Positions 16,192 to 24,357 of a stretch of 64,000 bases of DNA are shown piece after piece. The stretch spans positions 1-64,000 of the forward strand of contig JAPKHC010000006.1 of assembly GCA_026647215.1 (NCBI GenBank), in the 5' to 3' direction. Each line of letters opens with the position of its first letter. Position 1 is the first letter of the stretch. Made by a program: the position numbers and the translations under genes. Source of the stretch: F1-120-MAGs118 sp013360535 (lineage in GTDB: Bacteria; Planctomycetota; UBA1135; GCA-002686595). A model generated the notes under the pieces. The model saw only the letters and a program-made list of their open reading frames with translations. It did not search any database and was not told the origin of the DNA.

Positions 16192-17693
16192 GCGCGACGG
16201 CGCCGCTGGTCGAGCTGCGGGGCGTCTCGCGGCGTTATCCGGGCGTGCGGGCGCTCGAGCAGGTCGAGCTCGAGCTGCGCGGCGGCGAGGTGCACGCGCT
16301 GTGCGGCTCGAACGGCGCGGGCAAGAGCACGCTCGTGCGGCTGCTCGGCGGTGTCGAGCGTCCCGACGAGGGCGAGCTGCGCGTCTCGGGCGCGCGCGTG
16401 GCCTTCGCGTCGCCGCTCGAGGCGCTGCGCGCCGGCATCGCCGTCGTCCACCAGGAAACGCACCTCGTTCCCGCGCTCTCGATCACGGAGAACCTGTTCC
16501 TCGGTCGCGAGCTGCGACGCGGGTGGCGACTCGACTGGGGCGCGATGCGGGCGCGCTCGCGGGCGAGTCTCGCGCAGCTCGGAGTCGAGCTCGACGTCGA
16601 CCGCAAGGCGGGCACGTTGACCGCCGCGCTGGCGCAGCTCGTGGCGATCGCGCGGGCGCTCGATCTCGAGGCGCGCGTGCTGGTGCTCGACGAGCCGACC
16701 TCGAGCCTCGATGCGAGCGAGGTCGAGCGCCTGTTCGCGCTCGTGCGTCGGCTGCGCGAGCGTGGACTCGCGGTCGTGTTCGTCGGCCATTCGCTCGAGC
16801 AGGTGGAGGCGCTCAGCGACACGATCACCGTGCTGCGCGACGGCCGGCGCGTCGGAACGCACCGCGCGAGCGAGCTGACGCGAGAGCGGCTCGTCGCCGA
16901 GATGCTCGGACGCGAGCTCGCCAGTTCGGTCGGCGGTTCCGCGCACGTGGGCAACGGGCAGGCGTTCCTGCAAGCGCGTGGCCTCGCTCGGGCGGGAAGG
17001 ATCGAACCTTTCGAGCTCGCGATTCGGCCCGGAGCCGTCGTGGGCCTCGCTGGCCTTCTCGGCTCCGGCCGCAGCGAGCTCGCGCGTGTCCTGTTCGCCG
17101 CCGATCGGCCCGATCAGGGGACGTGGATCGTCGATGGCGTCGAATGCAGGCTCTCCGGGCCGCGGGAGGCGATCCACAACGGCCTCGCGTTCTGCTCGGA
17201 GGATCGCAAGCTCGATGGGCTGTTCCCGTCGCTCTCGATCGCCGAGAACATCGCGATCGCGTCGCAGGGGCGCCGCTCGCGCCTGGGCTTCGCGTCGCGC
17301 CGCGAGACCGACACGCTCGCACGCGCGAGCATCGAGCGCCTGCGCATCGCCTGCTCAGGGCCCGACCAGCCTGCCGGGACGCTGAGCGGCGGAAACCAGC
17401 AGAAAGTGCTGCTTTCGCGGGCCCTCGCGCTCGAGCCGCGCCTCGTGATCCTCGACGAGCCCACGCGTGGCATCGACGTCGGCGCGAAGGCCGAGGTCGA
17501 GCAGCTGGTCGAGGAACTCGCGACGCGCGGGACCGCAGTGCTGTTCATCTCGTCGGCGCTCGAGGAGGTCCTGCGGCACGCGGGGCGGGTGCTCGTGTTG
17601 CGCGACCGGCGAGTGGTTGCGTCGCTCGAGGGCGCGGAGCTGGAGGCAGGCGAGGTCCTGCGGCGCATCGCGGGGGACGCCAACCGTGGCTGA
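16188..17693 (+). CDS. ytfR: Sugar ABC transporter ATP-binding protein, YtfR-like (two NBDs)
   Basis: A 501-residue protein with two fused nucleotide-binding domains, the usual size for YtfR/RbsA/XylG. NBD1 has Walker A GSNGAGKST and Walker B VLVLDEPTSSLD, but its signature region reads LTAALAQLVAIARAL instead of the usual LSxGxxQ form. NBD2 has the family-typical altered P-loop LLGSGRSEL and a canonical LSGGNQQKVLLSRAL followed by LVILDEPTRGID. It powers furanose import with the permeases just downstream. The GTG at 16188 overlaps the GH127 stop (GTGA), giving exactly the expected N-terminus (LVELRGVSRRYPGV); an upstream extension would have no homology. Confidence 0.93.
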   Translation: MSATAPLVELRGVSRRYPGVRALEQVELELRGGEVHALCGSNGAGKSTLVRLLGGVERPDEGELRVSGARVAFASPLEALRAGIAVVHQETHLVPALSITENLFLGRELRRGWRLDWGAMRARSRASLAQLGVELDVDRKAGTLTAALAQLVAIARALDLEARVLVLDEPTSSLDASEVERLFALVRRLRERGLAVVFVGHSLEQVEALSDTITVLRDGRRVGTHRASELTRERLVAEMLGRELASSVGGSAHVGNGQAFLQARGLARAGRIEPFELAIRPGAVVGLAGLLGSGRSELARVLFAADRPDQGTWIVDGVECRLSGPREAIHNGLAFCSEDRKLDGLFPSLSIAENIAIASQGRRSRLGFASRRETDTLARASIERLRIACSGPDQPAGTLSGGNQQKVLLSRALALEPRLVILDEPTRGIDVGAKAEVEQLVEELATRGTAVLFISSALEEVLRHAGRVLVLRDRRVVASLEGAELEAGEVLRRIAGDANRG

Positions 17694-18690
17694 GGCGCGT
17701 TCGCCGTGGTGGAAGTCGAGCGCGGCCCGCGCTGCACTCGGTTGGTTGCTCGTGCTCGCTCTCGCGGCGGCACTCTCGCCGGGCTTCTTCGCGCTCGAGT
17801 GGCGCGACGGTCGCGTGTACGGCACTCTTGTCGACGTTCTGCTGCGTTCGTCGCCGACGTTGCTTGCGGCGCTCGGGATGACGCTCGTGATCGGCACCGG
17901 CGGGGTCGACCTGTCGGTGGGGGCGGTCGCGGCGATCTCGGGCGTGCTCGCGGCGCGCCACCTCCAAGGGGACGGCTGCGCGCCGACGGCGCTCGCGCTG
18001 GGACTCGGAGCCGGAGTTCTGCTCGGCGCGTGGAACGGCGTGCTCGTGCGCAAGCTCGGGCTGGTGCCGATCGTCGCGACGCTCGTGCTGTTCACGTCGG
18101 GACGCGGGCTCGCGCAGCTCGTGAGCGCCGGCAACGTGCTGACCTTCCGTTCGGACGCTTTCGCGTCGCTCGCGACCGGAACCGTCGCGGGCCTGCCGAA
18201 TCCGATCTGGCTCACGCTCGCGAGCCTCGCCACGCTCGCCTTCGTCGTGCGCCGCACGAACTTCGGCCTCTACTTGCAGGCCTGCGGCGACAACCCGCGT
18301 GCTGCGGAGCTCGCCGGACTGCCGGTCTCTAGCGTCCTGATCGCGGCCTATGCATGTTGCGGAATGCTGGCCGCGCTCTCCGGTCTGGTCGTCGCGGCCG
18401 ACGTGCAGGCGGGGGATGCGGCGAGTGCCGGGCTGTACCTCGAGCTCGACGCGATCCTCGCGGTCGTGATCGGCGGCACGTCGCTGCGCGGTGGGCGCGT
18501 GCAGCTTGTCGGCACGGCCTTCGGCGTGTTGATCCTGCAGACGCTGACGACGCTCGTCCTCACGCAAGGGGCGCGGCTCGAGTTTGCCCTGATCGCGAAG
18601 GCGCTCGCGGTGGTGGCCGTGTGCGCCCTGCAGTCGCCGCGCTGGGGCGAGCTCCTTCGTCGCGGCGCACGCACGGGAGCGGCGCGATGA
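17686..18690 (+). CDS. ytfT: Sugar ABC transporter permease, YtfT-like
   Basis: A 334-residue inner-membrane permease of the RbsC/YtfT family with about eight to ten hydrophobic segments. The family loop ALGMTLVIGTGGVDLSVGAV is present near residues 65-85, and the cytoplasmic coupling region follows ALGG-like sequence around GLYLQACGDNPRAAELAG. The C-terminal half carries the usual AVVIGGTSLRGG. The GTG at 17686 overlaps the ATPase gene by 8 bases, and the stop overlaps the next ATG (ATGA), indicating translational coupling. It should pair with the following permease as a heterodimer, as in the E. coli YtfT-YjfF system. Confidence 0.92.
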   Translation: MAEARSPWWKSSAARAALGWLLVLALAAALSPGFFALEWRDGRVYGTLVDVLLRSSPTLLAALGMTLVIGTGGVDLSVGAVAAISGVLAARHLQGDGCAPTALALGLGAGVLLGAWNGVLVRKLGLVPIVATLVLFTSGRGLAQLVSAGNVLTFRSDAFASLATGTVAGLPNPIWLTLASLATLAFVVRRTNFGLYLQACGDNPRAAELAGLPVSSVLIAAYACCGMLAALSGLVVAADVQAGDAASAGLYLELDAILAVVIGGTSLRGGRVQLVGTAFGVLILQTLTTLVLTQGARLEFALIAKALAVVAVCALQSPRWGELLRRGARTGAAR

Positions 18691-19628
18691 GGACCACGTG
18701 GCTCTCCTCGTGGCGCGCGACCCTTCTGGCGCTCGCGCTGCTCGTCCTCGTCGGCTCCCTGCGCCACTCGGGTTTCCTGTCGCTGGAGACGCTGATCAAC
18801 GCCCTCGACGACGGAGCGGTGCTCGGAATCGCGGCCCTCGGGGCGATGGTCGTGATGTCGAGTGGCGGCATCGACCTCTCTCCGGGTGCGGTCGTGGCGC
18901 TGGCGAGCATCTCCGTCGCGTCGCTCGTGCAGGCGGGCGTGCCTCCGACACTCGCGTTCGCGATCGCGGCGCTCGGCGGAGCGACGCTCGGCGCGCTGGC
19001 AGGGTTCCTGATCGACGTGCTCGCGATGCCGGCTTTCATCGTCACGCTCGGCGCGATGTTCCTCGCGCGCGGAGTCGCGCTCGCGATCCACGTCGAGGCC
19101 CTTCCGATCGACGTGCCGTCGTGGGCCGGCTGGTCGCGCGTGGAGCTGCCGCTCGGGCTCGATCTCGCTGCGCTGGCGTGGCTCGCTCTCGCGGCGGCGC
19201 TCGCGCTCGCCTACCGGCACGCGCGCACGCTGCGCAACGCGCTCGCGCTCGGCGGCGATGAACGCACGGCGACGTATTTCGGCGTTCCGGTTCGAGCGAC
19301 GCGCGTGCGGATCCATGCGCTCGGTGGCGCGTTCGCCGCTCTCGCCGGCGTCGCCTACACGCTGTACTCGGGCAAGGGCGACTCGACGGCCTGTGTCGGG
19401 CTCGAGCTCGACGCGATCGCCGCCGCGGTGATCGGCGGCACGGCCCTGCGCGGCGGCGAAGTGGCGGTGTTCGGCACCGTCCTGGGTGCGCTGCTGCTCG
19501 GGCTGTTGCAGACCTTGCTCGTGTTCGAAGGCGTGCCGGGAGCCGGCTGGACGCGGCTCGTGCTCGGGCTGCTCTTGCTCGCATTCGTCGCGCTGCGCAG
19601 GATGCTCGCGGGACGCACGGAAGCGTGA
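18687..19628 (+). CDS. yjfF: Sugar ABC transporter permease, YjfF-like
   Basis: A 313-residue inner-membrane permease, paralogous to the preceding one. It contains AALGAMVVMSSGGIDLSPG, LAMPAFIVTLGAMFLARG, RNALALGGDERTATYFG and AVIGGTALRGGEV, all hallmarks of the RbsC family; the position after YtfT and the length match YjfF. It should form the second half of the furanose channel. The ATG overlaps the previous stop and its own stop overlaps the region where the DUF72 gene begins. GC-rich codon use equals that of its neighbours, giving no sign of recent acquisition. Confidence 0.92.
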   Translation: MRTTWLSSWRATLLALALLVLVGSLRHSGFLSLETLINALDDGAVLGIAALGAMVVMSSGGIDLSPGAVVALASISVASLVQAGVPPTLAFAIAALGGATLGALAGFLIDVLAMPAFIVTLGAMFLARGVALAIHVEALPIDVPSWAGWSRVELPLGLDLAALAWLALAAALALAYRHARTLRNALALGGDERTATYFGVPVRATRVRIHALGGAFAALAGVAYTLYSGKGDSTACVGLELDAIAAAVIGGTALRGGEVAVFGTVLGALLLGLLQTLLVFEGVPGAGWTRLVLGLLLLAFVALRRMLAGRTEA

Positions 19629-19630
19629 GC

Positions 19631-20470
19631 ATGGGAACCTTGCACTACGGCACGTCGAGCTGGTCCGAGAAGGCCTGGGACGGCGTGTTCTATCCCGCTG
19701 GCCTCCCGGCCTCGGCGCAGCTGCCGCACTACGCGACGCAGTTCCGCACGGTCGAGGCGGACGTCACGTACTACCGCGTGCCGGATCGCCGCCTCGTTTC
19801 AGGCTGGGCCGAGCGCACGCCCGAGGGCTTCACGATCTCGGCCAAGTTCCCGCGTTCGATCGTGCACGGAGGGGAGAGCGCGACGCCGGATCCGGCGCGT
19901 GTACTGGTGCGCGAGCACGTCGCCGCGGATCTCGAGCGTTTCCTCGACGCGATGGCGTTGCTCGGCCCCAAGTGCGGTCCGCTCGTGATGCAGTTTCCGT
20001 ACTTCAACAGGAGCGTGTTCAAGAGTGCCGCGGAGTTCCGCGAGCGCCTCGCCGCTTTCCTCGACAGCCTCCCGGCGGGGTTTCGCTACGGCGTCGAGCT
20101 GCGCAACAATACATGGATCGACGACGAGCTGCTCGGGCTCCTGCGCGCGCGCAATTGCGCGCTCGTGCTCGTGGACCTCGTCTACATGCCGCATCCCGCC
20201 GAGCTCGCGGAGCGCTTCGACCTCGTCACCGCCGACTTCAGCTACGCGCGCCTGATCGGCGACCGCAAGAAGATCGACTCGCTCACCGACACGCTCGACC
20301 ACGTCGTGCTCGACCAGTCCGAGCGCCTCGAGGCCTGGGCCGGGCTCGCCCGCGAGCTGCTCCAGCGCGTCGGCGACGTCTACGTCTACGCCAACAACCA
20401 CTACGCGGGTTTTGCGCCCGACACGATCCGCGATCTGGTCGCCCGGATCGAGGCGGGGAGTGCGGGGTAG
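19631..20470 (+). CDS. DUF72 family protein (YecE-like)
   Basis: A 279-residue TIM-barrel-like protein of the DUF72/YecE family. Typical signatures are LHYGTSSWSEKAWDG at the N-terminus, YCN-like YYRVPDRRLVSGWAERTPEGF, ISAKFPRSIVH, MQFPYFNRS, YGVELRNNTW, LIGDRKKID and YVYANNHYAGFAP near the end. The family's reaction is unknown; its fold and conserved acidic residues suggest a hydrolase or sugar-related enzyme. I chose ATG 19631 because GGAAG lies 7 bases upstream; a GTG at 19625 overlaps the permease stop but leaves no room for a ribosome site. It is the last gene of the 8248-20470 operon. Confidence 0.88.
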   Translation: MGTLHYGTSSWSEKAWDGVFYPAGLPASAQLPHYATQFRTVEADVTYYRVPDRRLVSGWAERTPEGFTISAKFPRSIVHGGESATPDPARVLVREHVAADLERFLDAMALLGPKCGPLVMQFPYFNRSVFKSAAEFRERLAAFLDSLPAGFRYGVELRNNTWIDDELLGLLRARNCALVLVDLVYMPHPAELAERFDLVTADFSYARLIGDRKKIDSLTDTLDHVVLDQSERLEAWAGLARELLQRVGDVYVYANNHYAGFAPDTIRDLVARIEAGSAG

Positions 20471-20513
20471 CGGCGGCGGCAGGGGATTTCTCGCACGCGC
20501 CGCCAAACCGGAC

Positions 20514-20519
20514 TATCCT
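20514..20519 (+). promoter_or_regulatory. -10-like element before the HEAT mini-protein gene
   Basis: TATCCT ends 35 bases before the ATG at 20555, in the 84-base gap after the DUF72 gene. No clear -35 element is present. The same TATCCT occurs upstream of thiS and pssA. Confidence 0.35.
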
Positions 20520-20554
20520 TCTCGCGGCCCGCACACCCCGCGGGCGACATTCCC

Positions 20555-20827
20555 ATGGGACTCTTCGATTTCCTGAAGAAGAAGCAGCAGGACGCTCCGC
20601 CCGCCGGCCCGGACCCCGAGCTCGAGGCGCTCGTGCGCAAGCTCAAGGACCCCGACGCCAAGGTGCGGCTCGACACGTGCCACAAGCTCGGCGCCATGAA
20701 GGCGCGGGCCGCGAGCGCGCGTCCGGCGCTGGAAGAGCTGATCGTCGATCCCGACGGGGACGTGTGCCTCGCGGCGGCGGAGGCGATGAGCGTCATCCTG
20801 CGCGCGATGGACCAGCGCCAGCGCTGA
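20555..20827 (+). CDS. Small HEAT-repeat-like protein
   Basis: A 90-residue protein without signal peptide. It begins MGLFDFLKKKQQ, a short amphipathic basic start, followed by a Pro-rich linker and about two HEAT-like helical pairs (LVRKLKDPDAKVRLDTCHKL and ARPALEELIVDPDGDVCLAAAEAM). Such short HEAT units usually bind proteins. It is 15 bases upstream of the tandem nitroreductase gene and likely cotranscribed with it, so it may be a partner or chaperone of that enzyme. Nothing further can be said of its function. Confidence 0.65.
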   Translation: MGLFDFLKKKQQDAPPAGPDPELEALVRKLKDPDAKVRLDTCHKLGAMKARAASARPALEELIVDPDGDVCLAAAEAMSVILRAMDQRQR

Positions 20828-20842
20828 CCCAGCCGGTCGGCG

Positions 20843-22534
20843 ATGTTCTGGCGCAAGCCGAAGACCGGACCCGCGCCGGAGGCCGAGCGTCGCGCGGATC
20901 CGCTGCGGCTCGTGCTCGCCTACCACGAAGCGACGAAGCACGACTTTCACCGTTTTGCGGCTGGCCCGCCGGAGCTCGACTGGGACACGCAGCCCGATCC
21001 GTTCCGCACGTTCGTGGGCGCGCCGCGGGTGCGCCTCGCGCGTGTGGAGCCGACCGAAGGCGAGCGGCCGCATTACGAGGAGAGCTTCTGTGAAGGCGCG
21101 GTCGAGGCGCGTGAGCTCGACGTGCGCTCGCTGGCGCAGCTCCTGTTCGACTCGCTCGCGCTCTCGGGCGCCAAGAAGTACGGCGAGGCGCGCTGGACGC
21201 TGCGCGTGAACCCCTCGAGCGGCAACCTGCATCCGACCGAGGCCTACGTGATCGCCGCGCCGCTCGTGGGCGCGAGCGAGAGTGCGTTCGTGGCGCACTA
21301 CGAGCCGCGCGAGCACGCGCTCGAGTTGCGCGCGCAGCTTTCGGCCGAAATCTGGCGGGATTTCGAGGCCTCGCTCGGGGCCGGCACGTTCCTCGTTGCG
21401 CTGACGTCGATCCACTGGCGCGAGGCGTGGAAGTACGGCGAGCGCGCGTTCCGCTACAGCCAGCTCGACTGTGGGCACGCCATCGCTGCGCTCGCGGTCG
21501 CGGCGGCTGCGCTCGGCTGGAGCGCGCACGTGCTCGACGAGGCGTCGCATGCCGAGCTCGCGCGGTTGTGCGGCACCGATCGGCAAGCGGGGCCGGAGGC
21601 GGAAGTTCCGGAGACGCTCGTCGCGATCCGCACCCGAGCCGGCGCGACGCGCCCCGCGGTTCCCGGTGCGAGCGTGTTCGAGCGCTTGCGAGAGCTCGAG
21701 CACGTCGGGCGCCCGAACGACCTGAGCTCGGGGCACATGGACTGGCAAGCGATCGAGGTCGTCGAAGAGGCGACACGCGCCGCTCGAACGGAGCTTGCGC
21801 GAGAACAAGTGGCGCTGTGGGGCGCGTGGAAGGCCGGCGACGAGCCAATTTCCCTGCGGAGAATCGTGCGCCAACGCCGCAGCGCCGTCGCGTTCGACGC
21901 TCGCAGCGCGATCGCGCGCGACGCGTTCGAGCAGCTGTTGCGCAGGCTGTTGCCGCGCGAGCGAGACCGCGTGCACCCGGTGTTGCCGTGGGCGCCGCGA
22001 GTGGACGTGCTCGTATTTGTACACCGTGTCGAAGGGCTCGATCCGGGGTTGTACCTGCTGTTGCGCGACGCGGAGCGCGAGGCGCGCTGGCGCGAGCGGT
22101 CGCGGGTCGTCGCGGGCGCGGAGCGCGTCGTGATGGAGGGACCGGAGGCCCAAGGGCTCGTCCTGCTGCGGCTCGAGCGCGGCGACGCCCGTTCGCTCGC
22201 GCGCTCGGTGTCGTGCCAGCAGGACATCGCGGCGGACGGTTGCGCCGCTTTTGCGTTCGTCGCGGAGTTCGAGGCTTCGCTCGCGACGTGGGGGCCACGC
22301 GCGTACCGGCGCCTGCACTGGGAATGCGGTTTCCTGGGCCAGCTCGTGTACCTCGAGGCGGAGGCGCTCGGCCTGCGGGGCACGGGAATCGGCTGCTTCT
22401 TCGACGATGCCGTGCACCGGCGACTGGGGCTCGTCGAACGCTCGTTCCAGAGCCTCTACCACTTCACGTTCGGCGCCCCGGTCGAGGATGCGCGCATCGA
22501 GAGCGCCCCGGCCTACGGCGACGAGAGCGCTTGA
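20843..22534 (+). CDS. SagB-type dehydrogenase with two nitroreductase domains
   Basis: A 563-residue flavoprotein of the nitroreductase superfamily. The N-terminal domain (about 90-260) has WTLRVNPSSGNLHPTEAYVI, the FMN-binding block of SagB/ThcOx-type oxidases, and DCGHAIAALAVAAAALGW. A second, more divergent nitroreductase-like domain (about 335-550) begins IVRQRRSAVAFD and contains QQDIAADGCAAFAF and YRRLHWECGFLGQLVYL with GIGCFFDD. The tandem arrangement is known for this subfamily. SagB enzymes oxidise azolines in peptide natural products, but no cyclodehydratase, precursor or leader-peptide gene is adjacent, so another FMN-dependent redox role is more likely. No signal peptide; cytosolic. 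Confidence 0.85.
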   Translation: MFWRKPKTGPAPEAERRADPLRLVLAYHEATKHDFHRFAAGPPELDWDTQPDPFRTFVGAPRVRLARVEPTEGERPHYEESFCEGAVEARELDVRSLAQLLFDSLALSGAKKYGEARWTLRVNPSSGNLHPTEAYVIAAPLVGASESAFVAHYEPREHALELRAQLSAEIWRDFEASLGAGTFLVALTSIHWREAWKYGERAFRYSQLDCGHAIAALAVAAAALGWSAHVLDEASHAELARLCGTDRQAGPEAEVPETLVAIRTRAGATRPAVPGASVFERLRELEHVGRPNDLSSGHMDWQAIEVVEEATRAARTELAREQVALWGAWKAGDEPISLRRIVRQRRSAVAFDARSAIARDAFEQLLRRLLPRERDRVHPVLPWAPRVDVLVFVHRVEGLDPGLYLLLRDAEREARWRERSRVVAGAERVVMEGPEAQGLVLLRLERGDARSLARSVSCQQDIAADGCAAFAFVAEFEASLATWGPRAYRRLHWECGFLGQLVYLEAEALGLRGTGIGCFFDDAVHRRLGLVERSFQSLYHFTFGAPVEDARIESAPAYGDESA

Positions 22535-22558
22535 AGCGGCGCGCGCTCGCCTTAGGTA
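22531..22558 (+). promoter_or_regulatory. Candidate promoter of the DUF3501 gene
   Basis: TTGAAG (22531-22536, overlapping the nitroreductase stop), a 16-base spacer and TAGGTA (22553-22558) could be a promoter. An alternative -10, TACGCT at 22557-22562, would need a 20-base spacer. The start codon is at 22593. Confidence 0.35.
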
Positions 22559-22592
22559 CGCTGCCCGGCCACCGCTCAGGAATGCAAAGCCC

Positions 22593-23147
22593 ATGAAGCC
22601 CGTCGAACGCTCCACGCTGCTCGATTACGTCACCTACGAGGAGAACCGCGAGGCGCTCCGCGCGCGCGTGCTCGCGCACAAGGCGCCGCGGCGTGTGCAC
22701 GTCGGCGAGTGGCTCACGTTCCTGTTCGAGACGACCGAGACCGCGCGCTATCAGGTGCAGGAAATGATGCGCATCGAGCGCATCGTGAAGGAAGCCGACA
22801 TCCAGCACGAGCTCGAGACCTACAACGAGCTGCTCGGCGGCCCCGGTGAGCTCGGTTGCACGCTGTTGATCGAGATCGATGATCCGGCGGTGCGTGCGGT
22901 GAAGCTCAAGGCCTGGCTCGACCTGCCGCAGCATGTGTACGCGCGTCTGGCGGACGGCTCGAAGGTCTACGCGAAGTTCGACGAGCGCCAGATCGGCGAG
23001 GACCGGCTTTCGAGCGTGCACTACATCAAGTTCCCGGTCGCTGGCCGCGTGCCGGTGGCGATCGGGGCCGACCACGCGGACTTGAACGTCGAGACGGCGC
23101 TGAAGCCCGAGCAGGCGGCGGCGCTGCGCGACGATCTCGCGGGCTAG
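22593..23147 (+). CDS. DUF3501 family protein
   Basis: A 184-residue cytosolic protein matching DUF3501 along its length: VERSTLLDYVTYEENR at the N-terminus, RRVHVGEWLTFLFETTETARYQ, IQHELETYNELLGG, GCTLLIEID and a C-terminal HYIKFPV. The family's function is unknown; in other genomes it is often next to rubrerythrin or iron-sulfur oxidoreductase genes, which are not seen here. The ATG at 22593 fits the family N-terminus. It is separated from the upstream nitroreductase gene by 58 bases and from the GntR gene by 62 bases. Confidence 0.88.
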   Translation: MKPVERSTLLDYVTYEENREALRARVLAHKAPRRVHVGEWLTFLFETTETARYQVQEMMRIERIVKEADIQHELETYNELLGGPGELGCTLLIEIDDPAVRAVKLKAWLDLPQHVYARLADGSKVYAKFDERQIGEDRLSSVHYIKFPVAGRVPVAIGADHADLNVETALKPEQAAALRDDLAG

Positions 23148-23180
23148 CGTTTTCGCGCCCGCCGGCTCAAGCGTCGCACT

Positions 23181-23198
23181 GTCCTAGGACGATAGGAC
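23181..23198. promoter_or_regulatory. Candidate operator of the GntR regulator
   Basis: GTCCTA, six bases and TAGGAC form an inverted repeat; the left part is itself a perfect 10-bp palindrome (GTCCTAGGAC, 23181-23190). It lies 12-30 bases before the GntR start codon. This is where an autoregulated GntR/YtrA-type repressor would bind. A second inverted repeat (GGCCCA 23199-23204, TGGGCC 23211-23216) spans the start codon. Confidence 0.45.
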
Positions 23199-23209
23199 GG
23201 CCCACGACC

Positions 23210-23623
23210 ATGGGCCAAAGCCTCACGATCCGCGTCGATCCCAAGGGGGATCGGCCGCCGAGCGAGCAGATCGCCGCGCAGGTGCGCTTCGCGATCGCCG
23301 CGGGCGTGATCGAGCCGGGCGCGCGGCTGCCGTCGGTGCGGCAGCTCGCGGTGGAGGCGCTCGTCAACCCCAACACGGTGGGGAAGGTGTGGCGCGACCT
23401 CGAGCGTGAGGGAGTGCTCGAATCGCGGCCGGGAGACGGCGTTTTCGTCGCTGTGGCGGCGCCGGAGCTGTGCAAGGACGCGCGCGATCGGGAGCTCACG
23501 GCGCGACTGGGCGCGTGGGTGAACGATGCGCGTTCGGCGGGGCTGGAGGAGGGGGAGCTGCGGGAGTTGTTTGAACGCGCGCTGGCGCCCAGGCGCCTTC
23601 GCCGAGTCGGAGAAAGATCATGA
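23210..23623 (+). CDS. GntR family transcriptional regulator, YtrA-like
   Basis: A 137-residue regulator. Residues about 15-75 form a GntR winged helix (PPSEQIAAQVRFAIAAG, GARLPSVRQLAVEALVNPNT, VWRDLEREGVLESRPGDGVF); the short helical C-terminus lacks the large ligand-binding domain, as in the YtrA subfamily. YtrA regulators usually repress an adjacent ABC exporter, exactly the layout here: the stop overlaps the ATPase ATG by 4 bases. It probably binds the inverted repeat at 23181-23198 and is autoregulated. The inducer is unknown; for relatives it is often a cell-envelope-active compound. Confidence 0.9.
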   Translation: MGQSLTIRVDPKGDRPPSEQIAAQVRFAIAAGVIEPGARLPSVRQLAVEALVNPNTVGKVWRDLEREGVLESRPGDGVFVAVAAPELCKDARDRELTARLGAWVNDARSAGLEEGELRELFERALAPRRLRRVGERS

Positions 23624-24357
23624 AGCACGAAACCAGCGTGATTTCCGCGAGAAATCTGGGCGTGAAGTTCGGGCGCAAGCACGTGCTCGACGGGCTCGAC
23701 CTCGACCTGCCGCAGGGCAGCGTCACGGCGCTCGTCGGCGGCAACGGCGCGGGCAAGTCGACCTTGTTGCGCGTGCTGGTCGGTGCGCTCGTGCCGGATC
23801 GTGGCAGCGCGCGTGTGCTCGGACTCGATCCGACGCGGGAGGGCGAGCGAGTGCGCGAGCGGGTTGGGTACGTGGCGGATCGGCTCGAGATCCAGCCGCG
23901 CACGCGAGGGCGCGAATGGCTCGAGTTCGTCGGGAGTTTCCGGCGCACTTGGGATCCCGCAGAGGCGCAGCGGCTCGCGGAGCTGCTGCAGCTCGAGCTC
24001 GACACGCGCTTCGGCGAGATGTCGAAGGGCACGCGCGCCAAGCTCGCGCTCGTCGCGGCGCTCGCGCACCGGCCGGAGCTGCTCGTGCTCGATGAACCCT
24101 TCTCCGGCCTCGATGTCGAAACGCGCCTCGCGGTGACGCAGGGAATTCTCGGGCACCTGCGCGACGACGGGCGCAGCGTGCTGCTCGTCAGCCATTCGAC
24201 GAACGACGTCGAGCGCGTCGCGGATCGGGTGCTGGTGCTCGAACAGGGACGAATCGTGCGTGGGGGCGAGCTGGAGAGCTTCGCCGCGTCCGCGAGCGGT
24301 GGACTCGATCTCGAGAGTGCGCTCTTGCGCGGAAAACTCGAAGAGGTGATGTCGTGA
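23620..24357 (+). CDS. ABC transporter ATP-binding protein
   Basis: A 245-residue single nucleotide-binding domain. It has Walker A GGNGAGKST, a Q-loop region around VGYVADRLEIQP, the signature MSKGTRAKLAL in place of LSGGQ, Walker B LLVLDEPFSGLD and the H-loop LLVSHS. MSKG-type signatures are common in ABC-2 exporters of the YtrB/CcmA-like group. The ATG overlaps the regulator stop and its own stop overlaps the GTG of the permease gene, so the three genes form one translationally coupled operon. Confidence 0.92.
   Translation: MKHETSVISARNLGVKFGRKHVLDGLDLDLPQGSVTALVGGNGAGKSTLLRVLVGALVPDRGSARVLGLDPTREGERVRERVGYVADRLEIQPRTRGREWLEFVGSFRRTWDPAEAQRLAELLQLELDTRFGEMSKGTRAKLALVAALAHRPELLVLDEPFSGLDVETRLAVTQGILGHLRDDGRSVLLVSHSTNDVERVADRVLVLEQGRIVRGGELESFAASASGGLDLESALLRGKLEEVMS

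Noticed and set aside
20843..22534. A peptide natural-product (RiPP) cluster around the SagB-like enzyme
   Set aside because: No cyclodehydratase, leader-binding protein, protease or precursor gene was found beside it.
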